From: Oscillospiraceae bacterium | GTDB taxonomy: Bacteria > Bacillota > Clostridia > Oscillospirales > Acutalibacteraceae | NCBI GenBank assembly: GCA_009784445.1 | Contig: WRBQ01000021.1 | Location: forward strand, 1-35,596 | DNA length: 35,596 nt | Direction of reading: 5' to 3' | Shown here: positions 1 through 7,766 of the stretch, in pieces | How positions within the stretch are numbered: the first letter of the stretch is position 1 | Layout: every line of letters begins with the position of its first letter | Made by a program: the position numbers and the translations under genes | The notes under the pieces: model-generated | What the model saw: only the letters and a program-made list of their open reading frames with translations | Database searches by the model: none | Told to the model about the DNA's origin: nothing

Positions 1-50
1 AGGAACTTTGACAGGCTGGAAGCAAACTAACAATCGACTAAAATTTTTGC

Positions 51-79
51 TTGACAAATCCGTCGCAATGGTGTATAAT
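51..79 (+). promoter_or_regulatory. Consensus sigma-A promoter for tRNA-Leu
   Basis: TTGACA at 51-56, a 17-bp spacer and TATAAT at 74-79, a perfect consensus pair. The expected transcription start lies a few bases before the mature tRNA 5' end at 89. Confidence 0.9.
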
Positions 80-88
80 AATACCCGC

Positions 89-175
89 GCCGGTGTGATG
101 GAATTGGCAGACGTGCTGGATTCAAAATCCAGTGGTGGCAACACCGTGTCGGTTCGACCCCGACCACCGGCACCA
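89..175 (+). tRNA. tRNA-Leu (anticodon CAA)
   Basis: Full cloverleaf with a long variable arm typical of tRNA-Leu. The acceptor stem GCCGGTG (89-95) pairs with CACCGGC (165-171). The anticodon loop TTCAAAA gives CAA, reading UUG codons. The T-loop GGTTCGACCC is present. The discriminator A and CCA are encoded (172-175). The CCA is also the first three bases of a dispersed repeat that begins CCACCTGCGGTGG. Confidence 0.96.
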
Positions 176-196
176 CCTGCGGTGGGGCTCGCTCGC
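173..196 (+). repeat. 3'-end-associated repeat, copy R1
   Basis: CCACCTGCGGTGGGGCT followed by CGCTCGC. It can form a CCACC-TGC-GGTGG hairpin and shares its first three bases with the encoded CCA end of the tRNA. Related copies lie at 374, 22486, 27501, 28597 and 35118. Downstream, 190-230 holds another long imperfect inverted repeat (GCTCGCTCGCGCATTTA against TAAATGCGTGAGCAAGC). Confidence 0.75.
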
Positions 197-250
197 GCAT
201 TTAAGCTATTAAATGCGTGAGCAAGCAGCCCGCGATAGAATTTTTTGCGT

Positions 251-286
251 TGTCCTACGCCAGGTTGCGCGTAGGACACCTTTTTT
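251..286 (+). terminator. Intrinsic terminator after tRNA-Leu
   Basis: TGTCCTACGC (251-260) pairs perfectly with GCGTAGGACA (269-278) around an 8-nt loop, followed by six T residues at 281-286. The stem is nearly the same as the terminator after tRNA-Arg. Confidence 0.9.
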
Positions 287-299
287 ACTAATCACACAC

Positions 300-373
<74 letters not shown>

Positions 374-376
<3 letters not shown>

Positions 377-412
377 CCTGCGGTGCGGCTTTGTCGCTTC
401 GCTGTGTCCTAT
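374..412 (+). repeat. 3'-end-associated repeat, copy R2
   Basis: Begins at the tRNA CCA: CCACCTGCGGTG, then GGCTTTGTCGCTTCGCTGTG, then TCCTA running into the terminator. It contains both hallmarks of the family, the CCACC-TGC-GGTG hairpin and the CGCTTCGC mini-hairpin. Confidence 0.8.
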
Positions 413-443
413 GCCAGCCAGTGCTAGCATAGGACTCTTTTTT
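405..443 (+). terminator. Intrinsic terminator after tRNA-Arg
   Basis: GTCCTATGC (405-413) pairs with GCATAGGAC (427-435), then a T-run at 438-443. It is homologous to the terminator at 251-286, so the two tRNA loci share a repeat-plus-terminator tail. Confidence 0.9.
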
Positions 444-520
444 GTGCAGTATTGAGCTTTTGGCGATATAGCGAGCACTTTACCCTTGCTAAGTTGCCTC
501 AGGTGTGGTAAACTATAGCT

Positions 521-2617
521 ATGAACATATCTGCAAACACAATTCTTAAGCAATATTTCGGCTATGACGAGTTCCGTCATGGCCAATTTGCGCTGGTCGA
601 AACTCTCGCCGGCGGCCGTGACGCGCTGGGTATCATGCCCACCGGTGCAGGCAAATCGCTGTGCTACCAAGTGCCTGCGTTACTGCTGCCGGGCATCACG
701 CTAGTGGTGTCGCCGCTCATTTCGCTCATGCGTGACCAAGTGCAGGCACTGGTGCAAAACGGCGTGGCAGCGGCGTTCATCAACAGCTCGCTGACTGACG
801 CACAACTGCAGCGCGTGATGCAAAACGCCCATACCGGGCAGTATAAACTCATCTACATCGCGCCCGAGCGGCTGCTAGCCCCCAGCATGCTTGAGCTTGC
901 GCATGCGCTGCCCATTTCACTGCTTGCGGTGGACGAAGCGCACTGCATTTCCCAGTGGGGGCAAGATTTCCGCCCAGCCTATCTGGACATTCCCGCGTTT
1001 GTGCAGCAGTTGCCTGCGCGGCCAGTGCTGGCGGCATTCACCGCAACGGCTACACCGCGTGTGCGCGATGACATTCTAGCCACGCTTGGGCTGCAAAACC
1101 CGCTGAGCGTCGTTACTGGTTTTGACCGTCCGAACTTGTACTTTGAAGTCAAACAGCCCAAGGATAAATATGCAGCGTTGGTGGATTACCTGCGCGAGAA
1201 CAGCGGCTGCGGCATTGTATATTGCTCCACCCGCAAGCATGTGGAAAAGGTTGCTGCGCAGCTGGTGGAAGACGGCTATTCGGCAGCGGGTTATCACGCG
1301 GGCATGCCGGGCGACCAGCGCAGCCATGTGCAAGATGATTTTTTGCATGACCGCGTGCAGATTATCGTGGCGACAAATGCGTTTGGCATGGGTATTGACA
1401 AGTCTAACGTGCGTTTTGTGCTGCACTACAACATGCCGCAAAACGTGGAAAGTTACTACCAAGAAGCAGGCCGCGCCGGGCGCGACAGCTTGCCCGCAGA
1501 TTGCCTGTTGCTGTTTGGCCGCCAAGACATCACCACGGCATTGTTTCTCATCAACCAAAGCGAAAACCCCGATGAAATTCCCCGCAAAAAGCAGCGGCTG
1601 AATGAAATGGAACGCTATTGTGAAGGTAACGGCTGCCTGCGTGGTTTTATGCTGCGTTACTTTGGCGAACAAGACACGCCCGAAAACTGCGGTAATTGCG
1701 GCAACTGCACCGGCAATTTCGATGAAATCGACGCCACTGTGGACGCACAAAAACTGCTTTCGCACATCACGCGACTCAACAACTTGGGCAAGCACTATGG
1801 CTTTGTGCGTGCGATGGATATTCTGCAAGCCAAAACGCCTGAACTGCGTGACCTGCCCACCTTTGGGCTGATGAAAGGCTTGCCGCGCACCTATTTGCGC
1901 CGTTTAGTCAGCCGCTTAACTGCCCTTGATTATCTGCACGCCGACGATTTATTGCGCGTTACGCCAAAAGCGCGAGAAGTGTTGGTTGGCGGCGCCACCG
2001 TGATGCTACGCGGGCAAAGAAGCAGTGCACAGCCGGGGCAGTTTGCGTTTTCGCAGCAGCTTTATGCCGCGCTCAAGCAGCTGCGCTTGGCCGTTGCTCA
2101 AGAAGAAAAAGTGCCTGCCTACGTGGTGTTTTCGGACGCCACGCTGGTGGACATGTGCAAGAAACTCCCGCGCACGCCCGAGCAATTTCTGCAAGTAAGC
2201 GGCGTTGGGCAGGTGAAGCTGGAGCGCTATGGCGCACGCTTTTTGCCGCTGCTGGTGCAACACCAAGGCAGTGCAGAAGAACAACCCGCACCGCCGCTCA
2301 CCGAAGAAACCCTGCTGCAACAAATGGCGTTTGATGATAGTCCGCAGCCGATTACACGCGTGGCAGATTCCCTCAACGCGGTGCTGTTGCTGCATGGTAT
2401 GCCAACCATCACCGGCGCGAAGCTTAACGCATTGTTGGTGCAAGCTGGCTACCTGCAAAACACCGACGACGGCAAACGCCCCACCCCGCAGGGTGAGGCG
2501 TTGGGCATTAGCACCGTGCAGCGCAGCAATGCTCGCGGCAACTTTGTGCAATGCCTGTTCAACGCAGCGGCACAGCGTGTTTGCGCAGCATTAGCTATTG
2601 CCCATCATCATACGTGA
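521..2617 (+). CDS. recQ: ATP-dependent DNA helicase RecQ
   Basis: Superfamily 2 3'-5' DNA helicase of recombination and fork repair. The 698-aa product has Walker A GIMPTGAGKS near residues 37-46, the DEAH box with AVDEAHCISQWGQDFRPAY near 138, the motif V/VI region (GMGIDKSNVRFVLH, QEAGRAGRD), a Cys-rich zinc site near 367-396 (CGNCGNC), a winged-helix region and an HRDC domain around 530-580. It is about 90-100 residues longer than the usual 590-610; the tail after HRDC looks like an extra winged-helix-like module. The ATG at 521 has no ribosome binding site, and a -10-like TAAACT lies at 509-514, so the message may be leaderless. The 3' end overlaps the convergent mutS2-like gene by 23 bp. 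Confidence 0.96.
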   Translation: MNISANTILKQYFGYDEFRHGQFALVETLAGGRDALGIMPTGAGKSLCYQVPALLLPGITLVVSPLISLMRDQVQALVQNGVAAAFINSSLTDAQLQRVMQNAHTGQYKLIYIAPERLLAPSMLELAHALPISLLAVDEAHCISQWGQDFRPAYLDIPAFVQQLPARPVLAAFTATATPRVRDDILATLGLQNPLSVVTGFDRPNLYFEVKQPKDKYAALVDYLRENSGCGIVYCSTRKHVEKVAAQLVEDGYSAAGYHAGMPGDQRSHVQDDFLHDRVQIIVATNAFGMGIDKSNVRFVLHYNMPQNVESYYQEAGRAGRDSLPADCLLLFGRQDITTALFLINQSENPDEIPRKKQRLNEMERYCEGNGCLRGFMLRYFGEQDTPENCGNCGNCTGNFDEIDATVDAQKLLSHITRLNNLGKHYGFVRAMDILQAKTPELRDLPTFGLMKGLPRTYLRRLVSRLTALDYLHADDLLRVTPKAREVLVGGATVMLRGQRSSAQPGQFAFSQQLYAALKQLRLAVAQEEKVPAYVVFSDATLVDMCKKLPRTPEQFLQVSGVGQVKLERYGARFLPLLVQHQGSAEEQPAPPLTEETLLQQMAFDDSPQPITRVADSLNAVLLLHGMPTITGAKLNALLVQAGYLQNTDDGKRPTPQGEALGISTVQRSNARGNFVQCLFNAAAQRVCAALAIAHHHT

Positions 2618-4487
2618 TGCTAAGCGTGGGGTCATGCTTTCGGCCCATGTGATGGCGCGCTTTTCGGTGCTCCACGCTGTCAAAGATAATGGAAAAATCG
2701 TAATCTGGTGGATACAGCTGCGAAGCGGGCACGTTGAGCTTGAGCCGGTTGTGCTTGAAGCTTCGCTTTTCGCCTTTTACCTGCACGATGACATCACCCA
2801 GTTCGTTGGCAGGGCGATAAACAATGCCGATTTCCTCGCTTTGCAGCACGGTTACGCTGTCACCCATGCTAAATTTTTCTGAGAGATCGATGGTTGGCTT
2901 CTCAATCTGCGTGCGCTCAAGGCGGCTTTTCGGCGCTTTGATTGGCGCATGTTTCGGTGCTTCACCACCGTAGACTTCGTGGTGCGCCCGTGCCAACAAA
3001 TGCGCTGGCAGTCCCAACCGCTGCGCAATGTGTAGCGCGCAGCTTTCTCCACTCATGCCCATTTCTAATTTATATAGCGGGCGTAAATTCTCGCGGTCAA
3101 AGGCCATGCGTGCGCTTTGCACGCCCTGCGATTGCTCCGCATAGGTTTTCACCTGCGCATAGTGCGTGGTAACGAGGAACATGCAACCGCGTTGCCGCAG
3201 TTCCTCCAACACAGCCACGGCGATGCCCATGCCTTCAGCGGGGTCAGTGCCGCTGCCCAGTTCATCCAGCAGCACAAGGCTGTCGCGGCTGGCACGCTGC
3301 AAAATGCCAATCACATTCGTCATGTGCCCAGAAAACGTGGACAGGTTTTGCGAAATATTCTGGCTGTCGCCAATGTCGCACCAATAGCTGTCCTGCATGG
3401 CAATATAGCTGCCCGCATCACAGGGAATGTGTAGCCCGCACTGCGCCATCAGCGATAGCAAGCCTACGGTTTTCACCGCAACGGTTTTGCCGCCAGTGTT
3501 TGGCCCGGTGATAATCACACCGCTGGTGTGTTCGTCCATGGCAAAATCTAGCGCGACGCATTCGTTTGCGGCCAGCAACGGGTGGCGCCCTTGCCGGATG
3601 TTCAGCCTTCGTGCGCCGCCGATTTCCACGGGCACGGCCTTCATGGCGGCACTGAGCTTGGCTTTGGCAAACAGCACATCTAGGGCTTCCATAGCTTCCA
3701 TGTTGCGGCGCAACAGGGGAGCATAATCTACCACCGTGGCGGTGAGTGTATACAAAATACGTCTTTCTTCGCTGTCTTGCTCAATGGCTAGCTCAGCGCG
3801 TTGAGCTTGAAATTTTGATATGGCAGTTGGCTCCATGAATACGGTGGAGCCTTTGCCGGAAGCTTCAATCACCGTGCCGCCAAACTGCGTTTGATATTTT
3901 CGCTGAACAGGCAGCACATAATGTCCCTGCCGGATTGCGATATACCCGTCTGACAGGTATTGCTTGCGGCTTTTAAGAATGTGGTCCAGCTTTTCTTTGA
4001 TCTGAGCTTCCACGTGCTCTTTTTTGCGGCGAATGTTGCGCAGGGCAGGGCTGGCGTCGTCGCGCAGCGTGTCGTAATCAATGCACAGCTCAATTTCGGT
4101 TCGCAGGTCTTTCAAGTTCTCAATGCTTTTGCCATACACCGCAACGGCCTCGCCCGTAACCTCGCCTTTAGACAAGTACGTCGCCAAATATTTGCAAGAT
4201 TGCGCGAAGCTCGAAACACTCCGAAGCTGCTCGGGCACCAGCATGCTGCCTGCCTGTGCAAGGGTGATGATTTCGTCTAGGTTTTCCATCATAGAAAGCG
4301 GCGGTGTGCCGGTGGTGTCCAGCAAATTTCTGGCGGAGGTGGTTTCCGCCATCTTGCGCACGCACATGTCCTCGTTCAAATAAGGCGTCAAATTGGCTAG
4401 CGCATCTTTCGCCTTTTGAGACAAGGCGTGTTCTTTCAGTTTGTCGATAATTAGATTAAATTCGACTGCGATATGGTGGTTGTTCAT
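2595..4487 (-). CDS. MutS2-like ATPase without Smr domain
   Basis: MutS family protein of the MutS2 branch, 630 aa. The start at 4487 (MNNHHIAVEF) is chosen because GAAAGGA lies 6 nt upstream; an in-frame start 16 codons earlier lacks one. It has the MutS2 core with coiled clamp region, Walker A GPNTGGKT near residue 327 and Walker B VLLDELGSGTDPAEG near residue 400. MutS2 of Bacillus is about 785 aa and ends in a KOW plus Smr nuclease domain. Here the protein ends soon after the ATPase with KARHHMGRKHDP and no Smr motif, so it is a shortened paralogue or variant. Known MutS2 roles are recombination suppression and ribosome rescue; which applies without Smr is unknown. It is preceded by a long, probably structured leader. 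Confidence 0.88.
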   Translation of the reverse strand: MNNHHIAVEFNLIIDKLKEHALSQKAKDALANLTPYLNEDMCVRKMAETTSARNLLDTTGTPPLSMMENLDEIITLAQAGSMLVPEQLRSVSSFAQSCKYLATYLSKGEVTGEAVAVYGKSIENLKDLRTEIELCIDYDTLRDDASPALRNIRRKKEHVEAQIKEKLDHILKSRKQYLSDGYIAIRQGHYVLPVQRKYQTQFGGTVIEASGKGSTVFMEPTAISKFQAQRAELAIEQDSEERRILYTLTATVVDYAPLLRRNMEAMEALDVLFAKAKLSAAMKAVPVEIGGARRLNIRQGRHPLLAANECVALDFAMDEHTSGVIITGPNTGGKTVAVKTVGLLSLMAQCGLHIPCDAGSYIAMQDSYWCDIGDSQNISQNLSTFSGHMTNVIGILQRASRDSLVLLDELGSGTDPAEGMGIAVAVLEELRQRGCMFLVTTHYAQVKTYAEQSQGVQSARMAFDRENLRPLYKLEMGMSGESCALHIAQRLGLPAHLLARAHHEVYGGEAPKHAPIKAPKSRLERTQIEKPTIDLSEKFSMGDSVTVLQSEEIGIVYRPANELGDVIVQVKGEKRSFKHNRLKLNVPASQLYPPDYDFSIIFDSVEHRKARHHMGRKHDPTLSITYDDGQ

Positions 4488-4525
4488 TGTGATTCCTTTC
4501 ACAACCCAAATGCCTTTGTAGCAAT

Positions 4526-4549
4526 AAAAAAACACAGCTCCCCGCTGCG
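4526..4549 (-). terminator. Terminator-like hairpin inside mutS2 leader
   Basis: On the minus strand CGCAGC-GGGGA-GCTGTG (4549-4533, one G-U pair) is followed by seven T residues (4532-4526), 39 nt before the mutS2-like start codon. It would end the leader RNA or attenuate the gene. Confidence 0.65.
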
Positions 4550-4701
4550 CAATAAAACGAACAAGAATGTGCTAACAAAAACACTTCTTCGGTCATTCTG
4601 AAAGGCACTTGGGTACACAAAATAAGCAGGGTTCTCCCGCTGTTAATGAGTACATTACCTGTTCATTTAGACCGACATTGACATACCTCTCATCATTCGT
4701 T
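4526..4701 (-). ncRNA. Candidate structured RNA / leader upstream of mutS2-like gene
   Basis: A strong minus-strand promoter would start RNA near 4701. The first bases AACGAA (4701-4696) pair with TTCGTT (4561-4556) just before a terminator-like hairpin. Inside, TCGGTC (4675-4670) pairs with GACCGA (4594-4589), and GCGGG-AGAA-CCCTGC forms a hairpin (4640-4626). The predicted product of about 175 nt, with paired ends, its own promoter and terminator, looks like a separate small RNA (6S RNA has this size and plan) or an attenuating leader. I do not recognise a specific riboswitch class. The identity is an inference. Confidence 0.45.
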
Positions 4702-4707
4702 AGAGTT

Positions 4708-4736
4708 ATCATACCACAACGCAAGCAGTTTGTCAA
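4708..4736 (-). promoter_or_regulatory. Promoter of the mutS2 leader
   Basis: On the minus strand TTGACA (4736-4731), a 17-bp spacer and TATGAT (4713-4708). It lies more than 200 bp from the mutS2-like start codon, leaving a long leader. Confidence 0.8.
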
Positions 4737-4771
4737 GGGTAATTTTTTGTTGCCAGCAATAACCGCCTGCA

Positions 4772-4800
4772 TTGACACGTAAACAAGTTTGTGGTATACT
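4772..4800 (+). promoter_or_regulatory. Promoter of cotH-like gene
   Basis: TTGACA at 4772-4777, a 17-bp spacer and TATACT at 4795-4800, 38 bp before the start codon. Confidence 0.88.
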
Positions 4801-4838
4801 ATCTTCAACCGTTATGTTGAGTAAAGAAGGGGTATGTG

Positions 4839-6293
4839 ATGAAGAAAAAGATGCTTTCCATTTTGCTGGCAGTTGCGCTGCTAGCCACAATGCTGGTGAT
4901 GCTGGCCGCTTGCACGGCATCCACCGGCCTAGACGAAGCCGAAACCGAAGCTGAAACCACGCAAGAACTTGAAACTTACACGTCATACGATGAAGAAAAC
5001 GAAGACCTGAATGATGAGACCGACAACGACAATGAGAATGACAATGATGATGTGATCCCCATTGCTTGGACTCCAACCAGCACAAGCGGCCTGCCGTCAC
5101 TGCATATTCGAGCAAATGGCACGCCCTTTGTGAACCGTGAACTGTGGATCGACTCGACATTTGAACTTGCCGGTGGTGGCAACGCCGCCCACCACTTTGC
5201 TGATGCAACGGGCCGTATTCGTGGCCGTGGAAACTCCACTTGGTGGGATTTGCCGGGCAAGCGACCACTGCGCTTTACGTTGACCAGCGCGCAGCCCATG
5301 CTAGGTTCCGCTAACGCGCATCGCAATTGGATACTGCTTGCCGACCATGCCGACATGAGCTTGCTGCGCAACTACATCACGCTGCACATTGGTAGGCAGC
5401 TTAACGGGCTATATTGGACGCCCTCTGCACGCAGTGTGCATCTGTATGTGAACGGGCAATATCAGGGCGTGTATCTTCTGACCGAGGAGCGCGAAGTGGG
5501 GCCAGGCCGCGCGCGGCTCTCCGCCCACGCAGATCCTACCATCAGCGAGTATTTCTTGGAGCTGGACTGGCGGTTATTCCGCAATGGCACAGAGGGGGAG
5601 GATTTCTTCCGCATCAACACCAGCCGCGCAGGCTATTCTGGCAGCAGCATTGCCAACGTTCCAAACCGCGATTCGTTGTACGAAATCCGCTGGCCGGATG
5701 CCACGCCCGAGCGCATGGAATATGCTCGCGCGTTCATTGAGCGAGTCAGTCGTGCCATCCGCTCGCGTGATTTTGCTGCGATTTCGGCGGTGCTGGATAT
5801 CAACTCGATGGCCGACTTCATGATTATGCAGGAGCTTACCCGCAACCCCGACGCCGGATTTTCCAGCTGGTTCATGCAAATTCGTGGTCAAGGCGATAAT
5901 CGTAGGCTTTATATGGGCCCCTTGTGGGATTTTGATATCACCTACGGAAATTGGTACGCAGATAGGTCGCCTTATGGCTTGTTTTTGTCAGGGCAGCACT
6001 ATTGGTTTCAAAATCTCATGCAAGTACGGCAATTTCGCACTGTATTGTCGCAACGATTCGACACCATGGCACACCCGGCGATTACCGCCTCGACCAACCA
6101 TGTGCGTCAACTTGCCACGCGCTACCAAAGCTGTTTCGCGCGCAACTTCACGCGGCACCCAATTTTGGGCACCGCCGTGTGGCCAAACCGCACTCCACCG
6201 CAGATGGTTGCGCTAAATAGCCACGCAGCACACGTAGACTTTCTGCTAGACTTCATTACTCGCCGCGCAAACTATATGAGACGGGCGCTTTAG
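4839..6293 (+). CDS. CotH-family lipoprotein
   Basis: Secreted lipoprotein of 484 aa with a CotH kinase-like domain. The start is ATG 4839, six bases after GAAGGGG; a GTG just before it is too close to the site. Signal peptide with lipobox LAAC, then an acidic linker rich in Asp, Glu and Asn (about residues 25-75). The CotH domain follows, with GRGNSTWWDLPGKRPLRF, NWILLADHADMSLLRN, HLYVNGQYQGVYLLTEE and the metal/active-site segment GPLWDFDITYGNW. CotH proteins phosphorylate spore-coat proteins in Bacillus. This anchored, extracellular version is common in Clostridia, where CotH modules also appear on cell-surface proteins, so the substrate cannot be named. Monocistronic: own promoter and own terminator. 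Confidence 0.9.
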   Translation: MKKKMLSILLAVALLATMLVMLAACTASTGLDEAETEAETTQELETYTSYDEENEDLNDETDNDNENDNDDVIPIAWTPTSTSGLPSLHIRANGTPFVNRELWIDSTFELAGGGNAAHHFADATGRIRGRGNSTWWDLPGKRPLRFTLTSAQPMLGSANAHRNWILLADHADMSLLRNYITLHIGRQLNGLYWTPSARSVHLYVNGQYQGVYLLTEEREVGPGRARLSAHADPTISEYFLELDWRLFRNGTEGEDFFRINTSRAGYSGSSIANVPNRDSLYEIRWPDATPERMEYARAFIERVSRAIRSRDFAAISAVLDINSMADFMIMQELTRNPDAGFSSWFMQIRGQGDNRRLYMGPLWDFDITYGNWYADRSPYGLFLSGQHYWFQNLMQVRQFRTVLSQRFDTMAHPAITASTNHVRQLATRYQSCFARNFTRHPILGTAVWPNRTPPQMVALNSHAAHVDFLLDFITRRANYMRRAL

Positions 6294-6304
6294 GCAGCAC
6301 GCAA

Positions 6305-6339
6305 AAACGTCGAACAATTAAGTTCGACGTTTCTTTTAT
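6305..6339. terminator. Bidirectional terminator between convergent genes
   Basis: AAACGTCGAAC (6305-6315) and GTTCGACGTTT (6322-6332) form an 11-bp stem with a 6-nt loop. T-rich tails lie on both strands, serving the cotH-like gene (+) and the permease (-). Confidence 0.9.
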
Positions 6340-6354
6340 TTGGTTAGGCAAGCG

Positions 6355-7503
6355 TTAGGCCGACAAGCCAAAGTAGACGCCGATGTATCTCACTGCGATG
6401 CCACCCACCAAGCCGATGAAGGGGTTCTTGGTTAGCGCCGTCAGTGCCATGGCGACGGTAGCTGCTGCAGTGTTGCCGGTGCCGAAAGAACGCTCTAGGT
6501 TCGGCACAAGCGTGGAGAAAAAGCCAATGATGAACAAAAAGCCCGCAATGGCCTGCACGGGAATATACTTCACCGCTTTGGTCATCAGACCCAGCAACAG
6601 CAGCAATGCGCACAGCAGCATCATAATCACACCTGCTGCGACCGGCCAAGGCGCCGCTGCCGTGGCGGAGATAATCGCGCCAACCGGAGCGCCGCCGAAG
6701 ATTACGCTAGGCACGTCTGCCAAGCTGTTGATGACGGTGAGGTGATCCATGTTTTGCGTCACGCCCGCAAAGCCTGCGGTGATATTGCCAAAGGCGATGT
6801 TCGTGCCAATGTTCAAGCTGATGAACGCCAAGGCAAAGTAGATGGCATAAAGGCTGAACTTGGGTTTAATCACCTTGAAATCGGCCCAGTATGCTTTTGT
6901 CCAAAACTTGGGGTTGTCGTTTTGCGCCATGTCGCCAACATAGCCATCTTTCTGGGCGGTGGCGAACAGGTCAACGCGGCGCTTTTGCAAGAACACAAAG
7001 TCCACAGTGGCCAATGTGACCGAAACGCCGATGACATACACGAGTGCGTTGGGGTTGCCAAGGAAAATCACATGCGTGGCAAGGGCGCTGACAAACGCGA
7101 TGATGCCAGTGCGTTTTTCTTGCTTGACCATTTGAAAGCTGATGCCCGCAACCATAATGCCCACGCCGGCCATCATGCCGCCCACAACCGCCGGGCCTGC
7201 AAAATCCGCAATGCGGGTAACCGTGCCGGTTAGCCCCAGCGGAATCATCACCAGCACCGCCAGCAACAGTGCGCCGATGCGCTCATTGATGTTCTTCATG
7301 AAGTGCGAAACGGTGAGGATGGACGACTGCCCCGAAATGGGTGTGATGGATCCTGTGAGCAGGTTGCCCACTGCGCCCACAATGAAAGCGAACGCCGTGG
7401 GCTTCATTTTGTAACCCTGCGCGGCGGCCCACGCCAGCATGGTTAGGCCATTGATGGCGACAAACACCACCGCAATGGCAAGTACCGACAAATCTGAAAA
7501 CAT
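6355..7503 (-). CDS. NCS2/SulP-like membrane permease
   Basis: Polytopic membrane protein of 382 aa with about ten or more hydrophobic segments. The start at 7503 (MFSDLSVLA) is chosen because the upstream in-frame ATG at 7518 contains the ribosome binding site GAGGAG itself. The N-terminal segment NLLTGSITPISGQSSIL resembles the conserved loop of NCS2 nucleobase permeases (GxxxPVSGQ), and the helix order fits that fold. Members carry uracil, xanthine or other purines by proton symport; the substrate here cannot be told from sequence. No purine or pyrimidine gene is adjacent. A promoter lies just upstream and a shared bidirectional terminator follows. Confidence 0.75.
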   Translation of the reverse strand: MFSDLSVLAIAVVFVAINGLTMLAWAAAQGYKMKPTAFAFIVGAVGNLLTGSITPISGQSSILTVSHFMKNINERIGALLLAVLVMIPLGLTGTVTRIADFAGPAVVGGMMAGVGIMVAGISFQMVKQEKRTGIIAFVSALATHVIFLGNPNALVYVIGVSVTLATVDFVFLQKRRVDLFATAQKDGYVGDMAQNDNPKFWTKAYWADFKVIKPKFSLYAIYFALAFISLNIGTNIAFGNITAGFAGVTQNMDHLTVINSLADVPSVIFGGAPVGAIISATAAAPWPVAAGVIMMLLCALLLLLGLMTKAVKYIPVQAIAGFLFIIGFFSTLVPNLERSFGTGNTAAATVAMALTALTKNPFIGLVGGIAVRYIGVYFGLSA

Positions 7504-7551
7504 AAATTCTCCTCGCATTCAGCATTTTTTGAGTTTTTTCTACCAACTCCC

Positions 7552-7580
7552 ATTATACACCAACGCGCGAGAAAAAACAA
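7552..7580 (-). promoter_or_regulatory. Promoter of the permease gene
   Basis: On the minus strand TTGTTT (7580-7575), 17-bp spacer, TATAAT (7557-7552), then GAGGAG and ATG at 7503. Confidence 0.8.
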
Positions 7581-7766
7581 GCTCTAATTTAATAAAAATT
7601 TCATCTTTTGAACATACGGCATTGGGGAAATCACGGGTCTTCACCTCAAGGGTCGCCGCGCGGTGAGGGCATTTTGGGCGGAATTATCGCAATGTTCTGC
7701 ACAGCAAACATAAAACGCGCAGCCTTTCGACACCGACGAATTTCATGCGCTTGAGCAGAAGATACG

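Noticed and set aside
1076-1828. Minus-strand 250-aa frame inside recQ
   Set aside because: Antisense shadow; recQ motifs on the plus strand span the same bases.
4560-4700. T-box or glycine riboswitch in the mutS2 leader (GGGAGAACCCTGC looked suggestive)
   Set aside because: The T-box sequence GGTGG-ACCGCG and the glycine-aptamer core are not found; only a generic structured RNA can be supported.
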